Assembly (NCBI RefSeq): GCF_000330505.1
Contig: NW_004440356.1
Span: 127,873 to 191,872, forward strand
Origin: Entamoeba invadens IP1
Taxonomy: Eukaryota > Evosea > Mastigamoebida > Endamoebidae
Length of the DNA stretch: 64,000 nucleotides
Direction of reading: 5' to 3'
The position numbers and the translations under genes are program-made. Below are positions 1-7,820 of the stretch, one piece after another. Each line of letters starts with the position of its first letter. Position 1 is the stretch's first letter. The notes beneath the pieces are model-generated. The model ran no database searches. It was given only the letters and a program-made list of their open reading frames with translations, and had not been told where the DNA came from.

Positions 1-1
1 C

Positions 2-844
2 TACATAGACCACCACAGATTACTTGGAACTCCACCTGATGGGATGGAGATGATCAACGATGAGAGTGCGTGTGCGAGTGAGCTAGTCCACAAGTACTTT
101 ACACGGCGAAATGAACTTCCTGAGATGTGTGATTTGTTAGCGTGTGTTGGGTGTGTTTGTGATTACATGGACGAGACAGATTACATCACGGACGTGATGA
201 ACAAGTTTGAGAAGCGATCTTTGTTTCTCGATGCGGGTATCATGGCACAAGGTCTCTCTGTTTATAGGAAGAAGGAAACAAAAGAACACTTTGTCAGACA
301 ACTGGTGAGTGGATTGATCCCTTGTGAAATACCAGAACTTGTTTATCGTGCGTTGGAAGTGTCTAAAAGTGATAAAGACGCACGTCGAGCAGTTATAGAA
401 AACACATGTTGCAGTGAATACATTGCGTGGAGTTTGAATCCGCCGTGTGGGAAGTCGAAAGCAGCACATTTTTCGTGTTCAACAAAAGAGAAGATGGTGG
501 GTCTTGCCATCTTTTACTACAAGCGACGTAAAGAGAAAGAAGTTCCACTCTACGACTTGTGTTTCAGAGGAACATCAACAGTCGATTTGCGAGAGATCAT
601 CACACCGCTCGCACTCTTCCTTGGTGGGTCGGGGGGTGGTCACGCAAATGCGGTTGGCAGTCGCGTTCCTGTGTCAAAGTTGCCACTAATGTTATATTAT
701 ATCGACGTGCGAATGAAGGCGTATTTCAAGTCAAAGACCTACACAAACCTCCCACTCCCAAACAACGACGCAAACGAGAAGTTCGACGAGAAGATTTACA
801 ACAACTTCATTGACATGAAATGTCCTTTCAAAGATGAGTCATAG
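2..844 (+). CDS. DHH-family phosphoesterase, 5' partial
   Basis: The reading frame is open from base 2, so the gene starts upstream of the window; the first in-window ATG (44) is internal. The first residues contain the DHH motif (IDHHRLLGTPP), the metal-binding motif that names the family. The C-terminal part carries a glycine-rich GGSGGGHANAVG stretch typical of the DHHA1 domain, which binds substrate. Together they indicate a DHH/DHHA1 phosphoesterase, a family that includes exopolyphosphatases, nanoRNases and cyclic-dinucleotide phosphodiesterases. The motifs before DHH lie outside the window, so the substrate cannot be inferred. There is no signal peptide or membrane segment in the visible 280 codons. 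The gene ends TCA TAG at 844, about 120 bases from the convergent SAC1 gene. Confidence 0.8.
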   Translation, partial: YIDHHRLLGTPPDGMEMINDESACASELVHKYFTRRNELPEMCDLLACVGCVCDYMDETDYITDVMNKFEKRSLFLDAGIMAQGLSVYRKKETKEHFVRQLVSGLIPCEIPELVYRALEVSKSDKDARRAVIENTCCSEYIAWSLNPPCGKSKAAHFSCSTKEKMVGLAIFYYKRRKEKEVPLYDLCFRGTSTVDLREIITPLALFLGGSGGGHANAVGSRVPVSKLPLMLYYIDVRMKAYFKSKTYTNLPLPNNDANEKFDEKIYNNFIDMKCPFKDES

Positions 845-967
845 ACTTCATTTTCAATGTGATTTAATGAATTTCTTTATGTATTGAATGTGTTGTAAAA
901 TATATAATATCATATAATAAATTATATTATATATTTATAGATAAGAACCAATGAAAGTAAAAGTGAC

Positions 968-2776
968 TTATTGAGTCTTCTTTATGTCTGCCTCTTCTTT
1001 GTTCACATTCTTCTCAGTCTTTTCTTCTTCCTCATAGTCTTTGAATTTCATTACTTTTGGAGGGACAGTGACTTTCTTCTTCAACACCAAACCAGCACCA
1101 ATAAATCCAGCAAGTGCAATACCACAGAACACAATAGCCTTCATCAAATCAGTTTTGCCGAAGAATATGATAGCAATAAGACACAAGAGAATGAGAATAA
1201 TAGAACAGAACATCCCTCCAAACATTACTTGTTGTGGCAAATTCAATTTGTAGTCAACAGATTTGCCTTCACAATTGCCTAGGAACGTATTCATGTTATC
1301 AATGATCTCTCCATCAAAGAAATTGTTGATGACATACCGAGCTATACTCTTCTCTAAATCTTTCTCCATCCCACTGAAGGTCCGTTTGCCCGTTCGTGTG
1401 ATATCTGCCTTCTGTGCACCCGTCCCCGTGTATTCATTCGACATGTAATCCCCATTGTCCGCCCACAAATTAACAAACATCGAGTTCAGTGCTAAGTTCT
1501 CGATGATGGTGGTGTCTTCTTTCAAGATCGCAACATCTTTGTCTCGTAAGAAGTTTTGTGCGGTCAGTCGGCCAAACACACTTTCACACACATTTGTTCG
1601 ATCTAAGGAATCAATACAATTCACCCTAAATATGCCTTTCTGTGTCGTTTCAAAGACCCCTTTCTTCCATAGAAAAGCACCATAATTCTCTTTCTCAAAT
1701 ATCTTGTCCATGTACCCAATCAACTCGCTCATCTTTTTCATTAACTTATGGAAGTCGACACACTCAATACTAATTTTAGGGTTACTCAATTGATGCACAA
1801 CTTCTTCATATTTCTGACCCAAACGAAGCTCAGACCCTTTCTGGTCCACTAACGACACCGCTTTTACAGTGTCATATCTCTTTAATACTTCTTCAAAGTG
1901 CTTCCGCATCCCTTCGACATTCTCCGTCTCATCTTTGCATATCGCAATTTTGGGTTTGTACTTGAAATTGGGGACTTGTGACCAGCGTACCGGCACACTT
2001 CCTCGTAACTGAACATAACTGCAAATGTTATCGCCGACTATGACGAGCTGCTCTGTTTCAACGTGATTAGCACAGTTCCCGTTCTCATCAACACCTCTTG
2101 TGTAAAATCGTCTTCCAACGTGTTTATTGGATCTTCTGCTGATCAAAACAAGCTCCACCTTTTTGATTACGACATTAGAGACGACGTCGGGCTCAACAGC
2201 ACTTTCAGCTTTACCAACAAACCCACAGATTAATGGTAATTTATAGTACTTATTAACTATATCATCATTGGGGAATCTCTTGACTAAATTTGCATTCCAA
2301 AGGTACCTTTCTTCGCAATTGGAATACACCAAGTTGTTGTCCTTTGGTTGTTCGTAGAATGAACGGGTCAAGTCATACGTGTAACTGAAGAAGAATCCCG
2401 GAAGGGAGAGAGTTTGGTCGATCACTTTGTGGTGATGCAAAGTGTCTGCCTCGACGGTGTGCTCAGTGATTGGGACGATCTCGTACTTCTCGACTTTAAA
2501 GAGTTTGTGGGAGAGGACTTTAGTGATTAAAGTCTTCTGTGTAATGAGAATAAGGTAATCGACGGAATCTATTCGGTGGATTCCAATGATGCCGTCGGCC
2601 TCAATGACTCTTTCAGGGGTGTTAAGAATCGTCACCTCTTCAAATGTAATGTCTTGTGTGACTTTACTAAGAACAACGCTTTTCTTACTTGCTATCTCAA
2701 AGGAACTGTCCGCTGAGATAACAACTTTATCGGCAAAGATATACACTTTGAAGTGATCAGAAAGTCCAGATGACAT
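968..2776 (-). CDS. SAC1: SAC1-like phosphoinositide phosphatase, ER membrane
   Basis: This 602-residue protein has the Sac domain in its first 500 residues. The catalytic P-loop is intact as RVNCIDSLDRTN, with the nucleophile near Cys387 and the arginine near Arg393 (CX5R). Two hydrophobic stretches lie near residues 508-560, followed by a Lys-rich cytosolic tail. That is the classic SAC1 layout: an N-terminal phosphatase and a C-terminal two-pass anchor in ER and Golgi membranes. The family removes phosphate from PI4P and PI3P. Length and order match yeast and human SAC1 (about 600 residues). The start is the ATG at 2776 and no intron is needed. It converges on the DHH gene, with 123 bases between the stops. 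Confidence 0.9.
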   Translation of the reverse strand: MSSGLSDHFKVYIFADKVVISADSSFEIASKKSVVLSKVTQDITFEEVTILNTPERVIEADGIIGIHRIDSVDYLILITQKTLITKVLSHKLFKVEKYEIVPITEHTVEADTLHHHKVIDQTLSLPGFFFSYTYDLTRSFYEQPKDNNLVYSNCEERYLWNANLVKRFPNDDIVNKYYKLPLICGFVGKAESAVEPDVVSNVVIKKVELVLISRRSNKHVGRRFYTRGVDENGNCANHVETEQLVIVGDNICSYVQLRGSVPVRWSQVPNFKYKPKIAICKDETENVEGMRKHFEEVLKRYDTVKAVSLVDQKGSELRLGQKYEEVVHQLSNPKISIECVDFHKLMKKMSELIGYMDKIFEKENYGAFLWKKGVFETTQKGIFRVNCIDSLDRTNVCESVFGRLTAQNFLRDKDVAILKEDTTIIENLALNSMFVNLWADNGDYMSNEYTGTGAQKADITRTGKRTFSGMEKDLEKSIARYVINNFFDGEIIDNMNTFLGNCEGKSVDYKLNLPQQVMFGGMFCSIILILLCLIAIIFFGKTDLMKAIVFCGIALAGFIGAGLVLKKKVTVPPKVMKFKDYEEEEKTEKNVNKEEADIKKTQ

Positions 2777-2993
2777 GGTTTACATTTTCAAGTTTATGAA
2801 CTGCTTTACTTGGTGAGGAATTCAGTGATTTTATCGGAATTAAAAAGGTGGGAGTTCGTGGAAAACTCCCTTTTATATGTGTGTATTGCAAAAGAATTGC
2901 CGATATACTATTTAAAAAAACTCTTCGAATTTTTAATTTGTTTTAATAAAAAGTTTTCAACTTATTCAAAAAGTTTCGACAACACGAAGTTAA

Positions 2994-5900
2994 TTAGTAC
3001 AATTGCAATTTCTTTTTCAAATCATCACTTTTCCACGTTGGGAGAGCTTGGAAGGCCTCTGGTGTCATTCCAAATACCGTTTGGAATTCTTCGTCTGAAA
3101 GGTAAGTCTCGAGTGATTGTTCGTCGATGCCTTTTTGGAACTTCTTGTTGACAAGGTCGTCGTACGAGTACTTGATGAAGTACTTCTTGTACTCGTCGAC
3201 GGCATCGAGTGTGTTGTCGTTGACACTACACTTCTGCTTTGCACCTTCTTGCCACCCATGGAAATGTGTTGTGAACACGTATGGCTCACTGTCTTGACTG
3301 ACCAACTTGACTGGTCGCTTTCGCAACTCCTCACTCTTCCCCTTCTTGACATATTCAAGCGCCGCACTCAGTGCAAGTTTTCGTGTCTGGACTGCACATT
3401 TGCTTCCAACCCAGATGTACAACACATCAACCGTGTCAAGCAGAATTGCGTCGTTTGAGTTGAAGTGGTCTTGGGAGTATCTGACGTGCTCTTCACAGCG
3501 CAGCTCACCACTTGATGTTGTGAACTGGTACAGCCGGTCATTGTACATTGCGGTCGGCTGCGCCACAGTCGACTTTCCTCCAATTGCCTTCACAAAGTCG
3601 TCTGTCTCACTGCCTTCTTCTATCTCGATAACGTGTTCACGTGCAAGACTTGTGTGGTGTGTTCCGACATTGTGTGCGTATTCAACGTACTTCTCGTTGC
3701 GAAGGCGACCCTTCCAGATGAATGCAGTGTCTGTGGTCAACACAAGGAATACGCCATACGACGACAATTTGTTTGGTGACACACTCACTTGGACTGCCTT
3801 GATGTATGGCTCTTCACGACCACGGATGTCATACATCACAACATTTGCTGTCTCAGTCGTGTACTTCCCACTCTCTACAACAAGTCGCCCATTGAACATC
3901 GTCATGAAGTGCCGCGTCTCCATGTTCTGTACAACACGAATTTCTTTTGTTTCGGACTCAATCGTCTTGTGGAGATCAACTGTCAGTCTTGCACACGTTC
4001 CTTTGTCAAGAACAGCACACGTCCGCCCTTGCCAGAAGTACAGCAGCACCATATCCTTTGCCCACACTTTGTACGTGTACACCACAATGTAACTCTCTCC
4101 ACTGTACATCCGCCCATTGTCGCTCTGCTCTACCTTCTCCTTGTTGAACCCATTGATGCGATACACATCAACATTCCCATTCCCATCGTCTATGAAGACC
4201 TCCTTCTTCTCTGTAGGAGGTAGCATCATCTTGTCATAATCTACACCATTCTGCATCCCAACTCCCTTTTTATATTCAATTCCTTTCCCACTCGATATGT
4301 CCACCTTCCCACCTATCGGAACACTCGCCCAATCACTGAACCGCTCTTTAAACATCACACTCTCACCACCAGGATACTCCTTGTATAATGGCGCCATCCA
4401 CTGCATGCTCTTTCGCTCATTATACATCCCCTCTACATACTTCGTGATCTTCTGTCGAATCTTTAACGAACACTTGTTCCCTAGCCAGAGAAACATCTCC
4501 GTCTCGGTGTCTAAAATGTAACACTGCGTCATCTCCAGAAGACTCTTTGTCAGTCGATTCCTAGCATCAACCACTTTGTCCATTGTTACGGAGTCACCCA
4601 TCACATCATACTTCACCCATAACAATGACACGCTCTGTGCGTACGACACTTCTACAACAGTATCTACAACACCATCATCGAGTTTGACTTCCCCTTGTTC
4701 ACCAAGTGCCGTCCAGAATTGCTCAGTTTCTTTGCCTTCGTCCACAACAACTTGTTTGCTTCCAACACGCTCTTTGTCTTTAATCCGTTTGGCTACATCC
4801 ATCGCTTTACCTTTTTCCATTCGATTGCATTTCTTCCCATTCCACTGGTATATCACTCCACTGTTCTTTCCCGGATCAAGCACAAACGCATCGCCAGAGT
4901 TCAATGACTTCAAACTACACTCAACTTGCTTCACATATGGACGGCGCTGCCCTTTCACTTGGAACAGCCGTTTCAAATTGATGGGATTGACCTCTTGCAC
5001 CGACTCAGTCTCAACATTGTTCGCCTCGTTCTCAACTCGTCGCGCTACAAACTTCTCTCGCTGCTTGAAGATCTCATCAATAGATACACCGGCTTTCATA
5101 TTTTCATTTAAGTTGTTCTTTGGGGATATTTCGAGTGGTGTTACAGTCTCTTCAGTCTCCGTCTTGGCATTAAGACTGTTTTGGATCTGTTTCAGAGTTT
5201 TAGTTCCCGCTGTGCGGAACTTTCTTAATACCTTTCTATGAGCTGTTTTAATGAGTTGCTCATCTTTGATATCATCAGTGATTATTTGAACGTTGTTCTT
5301 ATGTGTTGTGTCATTTAGTGTTATTTGATCAATTTTGTGACACGTTTTCTTCTCTATAAAAACAGTTTCTAACTCGGGCGTTAACTTCTCGTCTGGACTT
5401 GGAAGTGGTGTTGACTCTTTTGCGACTTCTTTAGAGTCAACGGACTCTTCACTGCCTTTCAGGACTTTCCCTTCTTGTGTTATACCATTTTCTTCAAGTA
5501 TTTTGTCTTCTTCTAATTTGGTATTATCTCTTGGGGTGTTGTTTTCAATATCACTACTCAAAGCCAAAATGTGTTGATCTGTCAAAGAAGAGTCTTTGAC
5601 TTTGTTTTCAGTCTCTTCCTCTGCTTCTATTTGAGTCTGATCACCATCTTCAAGTTGAATTTCTTCCTTGTCATCACTCTGAATGTGCACTTTGAAGTCT
5701 TCCATCAGAGTAGTACTCTCCATTAATACTCTTACAGGCGATGGACTCTTTTGTACTTTAAAGTCTGATGTTCTGTCCTCATCTAAATGAGTTAAATTGA
5801 CTAAAGGACTTAATTGAGCTTCTCTGTATTCTTCATCACAGCCATGTGGTCTGGATTTGTAATTTCGAAGAATCATATAAGTACTTAGAAACACACAGAA

Positions 5901-6092
5901 TGTAAGACATGAAAGTACAGAGACGGCATAGAGCAAGACTTGGTCGAAGAAAAATGCTGAAAAGAAACAGATGAGTGATATTACTCCTGAACACATCATA
6001 CTGAATATTACAACGTTCATTGTTTTGTTTTTCGACATCGTTGTTATGACTTGCTCAACATTATTAAACAATTCATTCATAATGTTATTCAT
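2994..6092 (-). CDS. Membrane-anchored gelsolin/villin-family actin-binding protein with headpiece
   Basis: I place the start at the ATG at 6092, giving 1032 residues; the frame is open upstream to 6155 but has no ATG. Residues 26-49 and 51-74 are two strongly hydrophobic segments with almost no loop between them, so a hairpin or two-pass membrane anchor is predicted. An acidic, low-complexity linker follows to about residue 345. Then come several gelsolin-type repeats (for example RPYVKQVECSLKSLNSGDAFVLD and the repeated xxYIWxGxKCxxxx pattern). The last 35-40 residues are a villin headpiece (LSDEEFQTVFGMTPEAF, then WKSDDLKKKLQLY), an F-actin binding fold. Gelsolin and villin sever, cap or bundle actin under calcium control. 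The N-terminal anchor is not a usual part of this family. Confidence 0.85.
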   Translation of the reverse strand: MNNIMNELFNNVEQVITTMSKNKTMNVVIFSMMCSGVISLICFFSAFFFDQVLLYAVSVLSCLTFCVFLSTYMILRNYKSRPHGCDEEYREAQLSPLVNLTHLDEDRTSDFKVQKSPSPVRVLMESTTLMEDFKVHIQSDDKEEIQLEDGDQTQIEAEEETENKVKDSSLTDQHILALSSDIENNTPRDNTKLEEDKILEENGITQEGKVLKGSEESVDSKEVAKESTPLPSPDEKLTPELETVFIEKKTCHKIDQITLNDTTHKNNVQIITDDIKDEQLIKTAHRKVLRKFRTAGTKTLKQIQNSLNAKTETEETVTPLEISPKNNLNENMKAGVSIDEIFKQREKFVARRVENEANNVETESVQEVNPINLKRLFQVKGQRRPYVKQVECSLKSLNSGDAFVLDPGKNSGVIYQWNGKKCNRMEKGKAMDVAKRIKDKERVGSKQVVVDEGKETEQFWTALGEQGEVKLDDGVVDTVVEVSYAQSVSLLWVKYDVMGDSVTMDKVVDARNRLTKSLLEMTQCYILDTETEMFLWLGNKCSLKIRQKITKYVEGMYNERKSMQWMAPLYKEYPGGESVMFKERFSDWASVPIGGKVDISSGKGIEYKKGVGMQNGVDYDKMMLPPTEKKEVFIDDGNGNVDVYRINGFNKEKVEQSDNGRMYSGESYIVVYTYKVWAKDMVLLYFWQGRTCAVLDKGTCARLTVDLHKTIESETKEIRVVQNMETRHFMTMFNGRLVVESGKYTTETANVVMYDIRGREEPYIKAVQVSVSPNKLSSYGVFLVLTTDTAFIWKGRLRNEKYVEYAHNVGTHHTSLAREHVIEIEEGSETDDFVKAIGGKSTVAQPTAMYNDRLYQFTTSSGELRCEEHVRYSQDHFNSNDAILLDTVDVLYIWVGSKCAVQTRKLALSAALEYVKKGKSEELRKRPVKLVSQDSEPYVFTTHFHGWQEGAKQKCSVNDNTLDAVDEYKKYFIKYSYDDLVNKKFQKGIDEQSLETYLSDEEFQTVFGMTPEAFQALPTWKSDDLKKKLQLY

Positions 6093-6516
6093 TCGCTTCT
6101 TTTTTTTAGTTTGTTTGAAGACTCCAACTTTCAGAAGAAACACAAAATTCGTCACAATTACTCTTTTCTTATCTAAAATTTATTTGTGTTGTTTTGTTCA
6201 CACTTTTCTGCGATGAAAAACCGTAGAATGGTAATAAATAGCAATTTGTGTTCTATTCAAAGACTATTTGACTTCTGTCTTCTTATATCTTATAGTATAA
6301 AGGTGTTATTTTCTTCGGTGACCACCGATTATGGAAACTTCACAACCCTACTAGAGGTATCTCATGGTCATAAATGCCGAAATTAATATACAAAAATGGA
6401 CAAAAAATTCTTTTGAGTTGCAAGAGGGTGTCAAAAGAAAGTTCACTTTTCTCTGTTAACAATTAAATTCATTAAAAAAAGTACCACCAAATGAACAACA
6501 AAGAAAAGAAAAAACT

Positions 6517-6723
6517 CTATTTGGCTAATTCTTCAGCTATTTTGAAGAGATCATCCTCTCTTCTATCAATCAATGTATTAAACTGCCGTTTCATCTTCTC
6601 GTGGTCTTGAAAAGTCGATTCCAGTGCTCGAGGTGGCTTTAAGGAGTAAAATTGAAGTAAATAGTCCGACACCTCGACTTGCGGTTGTTGCGAATACCTT
6701 TGTGATGACGGTGGGGTGTTCAT
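6517..6723 (-). CDS. Small hypothetical protein (68 aa)
   Basis: The frame starts at an ATG at 6723 and encodes 68 residues. They are polar and Pro/Gln-rich at the N-terminus (MNTPPSSQRYSQQPQ) and then likely helical and charged, with no motif I recognise. The frame stays open upstream of the ATG to 6774 and is then continuous, across a single TGA, with the next ORF (6775-7158). So this could be a separate small gene, a second cistron, or the C-terminal part of one protein made by stop readthrough. I saw no intron that would remove the stop. Confidence 0.45.
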   Translation of the reverse strand: MNTPPSSQRYSQQPQVEVSDYLLQFYSLKPPRALESTFQDHEKMKRQFNTLIDRREDDLFKIAEELAK

Positions 6724-6774
6724 TGAGGAAATGTTATTTGAATAAATGAGTTCGAAGAGGAAGAACACAAACAA

Positions 6775-7158
6775 TCAATCACACAGCTCCATCCGCTTCG
6801 GGTCATTTCTCCTCATGAAATCTTCTATGACCTCAGATGGCTTTGTATAGACCACAAGTTCCTGAGACGGTGCTTTCCAAAAGACTCGATCGACAAACGG
6901 CGAGTTAACCACACCAATATGTTTGAACTGTTTCATAACCTTTGGCTTCCCAATACTACACGTCTCCATTGGAGTCATCGTGGTATCTATTCTCTCTTTT
7001 GGAAACACTATAAGTCTTTTTTCTGTTGTTGGTTGAAGAGCACTTGGGGCTCGAAGAGTGGGACAGATCCCAAAGAAATATCTCGTCGATGTCTTTGGTG
7101 GAATATACTCGCGCGCTTCAAAATCTTCTGGCATCCTCTTTCTTATTGTCGTTATCAT
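6775..7158 (-). CDS. Hypothetical protein (127 aa)
   Basis: It has a clear ATG at 7158, 127 codons and a TGA stop. The protein is basic and Pro-rich without signal peptide, membrane segment or coiled coil. I do not recognise its family. Codon use resembles neighbouring real genes rather than AT-rich spacer, which argues that it is genuine. A GTTTGT hexamer, the usual splice donor here, lies just 3' of the stop codon (minus strand, around 6772). It cannot remove the stop, but it might mark an intron in the 3' UTR. The same frame continues past the TGA into the 6517-6774 ORF. Confidence 0.5.
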   Translation of the reverse strand: MITTIRKRMPEDFEAREYIPPKTSTRYFFGICPTLRAPSALQPTTEKRLIVFPKERIDTTMTPMETCSIGKPKVMKQFKHIGVVNSPFVDRVFWKAPSQELVVYTKPSEVIEDFMRRNDPKRMELCD

Positions 7159-7820
7159 TTAAATAATAGAGTTTTCTTTGTTCCTTTTATATCGATTTGT
7201 GCACACGTAAAGACAACATACCATTCCGCATGACGTGGATCCTATTTTCTATTTTTATTTTTGAGAAACTATAATTATATGGTTAATGATCTATTATTAA
7301 TAGTAATTGTTATTAATAGTTTTTCTTTTTTTAAAAGAAAAACATTTTTGGTATCTTACATACAATTCTCACTTTTTCAATTAGTAATTAATTATATAGT
7401 TTTATTATTATATTTTTGTCAACATTTTATTTTTTTTGGAAATAATTTATATAAAAAAATATTGTTAATTAATAAGTTATTTATTAAAAAATTATTATTA
7501 AATGTATTAATTCCTTTTAAGTTTTTTTTTCTAATATGTAAAAACTTTTTGTTATAATAAAACAAATGTTATTCAGCTATTTTCAAACCAATAATATTCA
7601 AACTTCAAACTTTTTTTTATCTTAAAAAAAAGTATTTGAACCATTTTCATCGTTCCGTCACATAAAAAAATGACAAACCAATAAATTCTAATAAATAATT
7701 AGAAATGTATTGTATATTACAAAAAAGAAAACCATCTACAAGTGAAATAGTTATAAAACAACCCTCAAAAGAAATGATGAGACAAAAAAAAAGAATAGTA
7801 AAACTTTAAAAAGAAAACTA
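7159..7820. other. AT-rich intergenic spacer between divergent genes
   Basis: About 660 bases lie between the starts of the small gene at 7158 and DIS3 at 7821. The stretch is extremely AT-rich with long T and A runs. It must hold both promoters, but I could not identify convincing TATA, GAAC or Inr elements. The open frame within it (7261-7557) is almost entirely Phe, Leu, Ile, Asn and Lys and is a composition artefact. Confidence 0.6.

Noticed and set aside
7261..7557. 98-codon plus-strand ORF
   Set aside because: Almost entirely Phe, Leu, Ile, Asn and Lys from poly-A/T; no credible start or motif.
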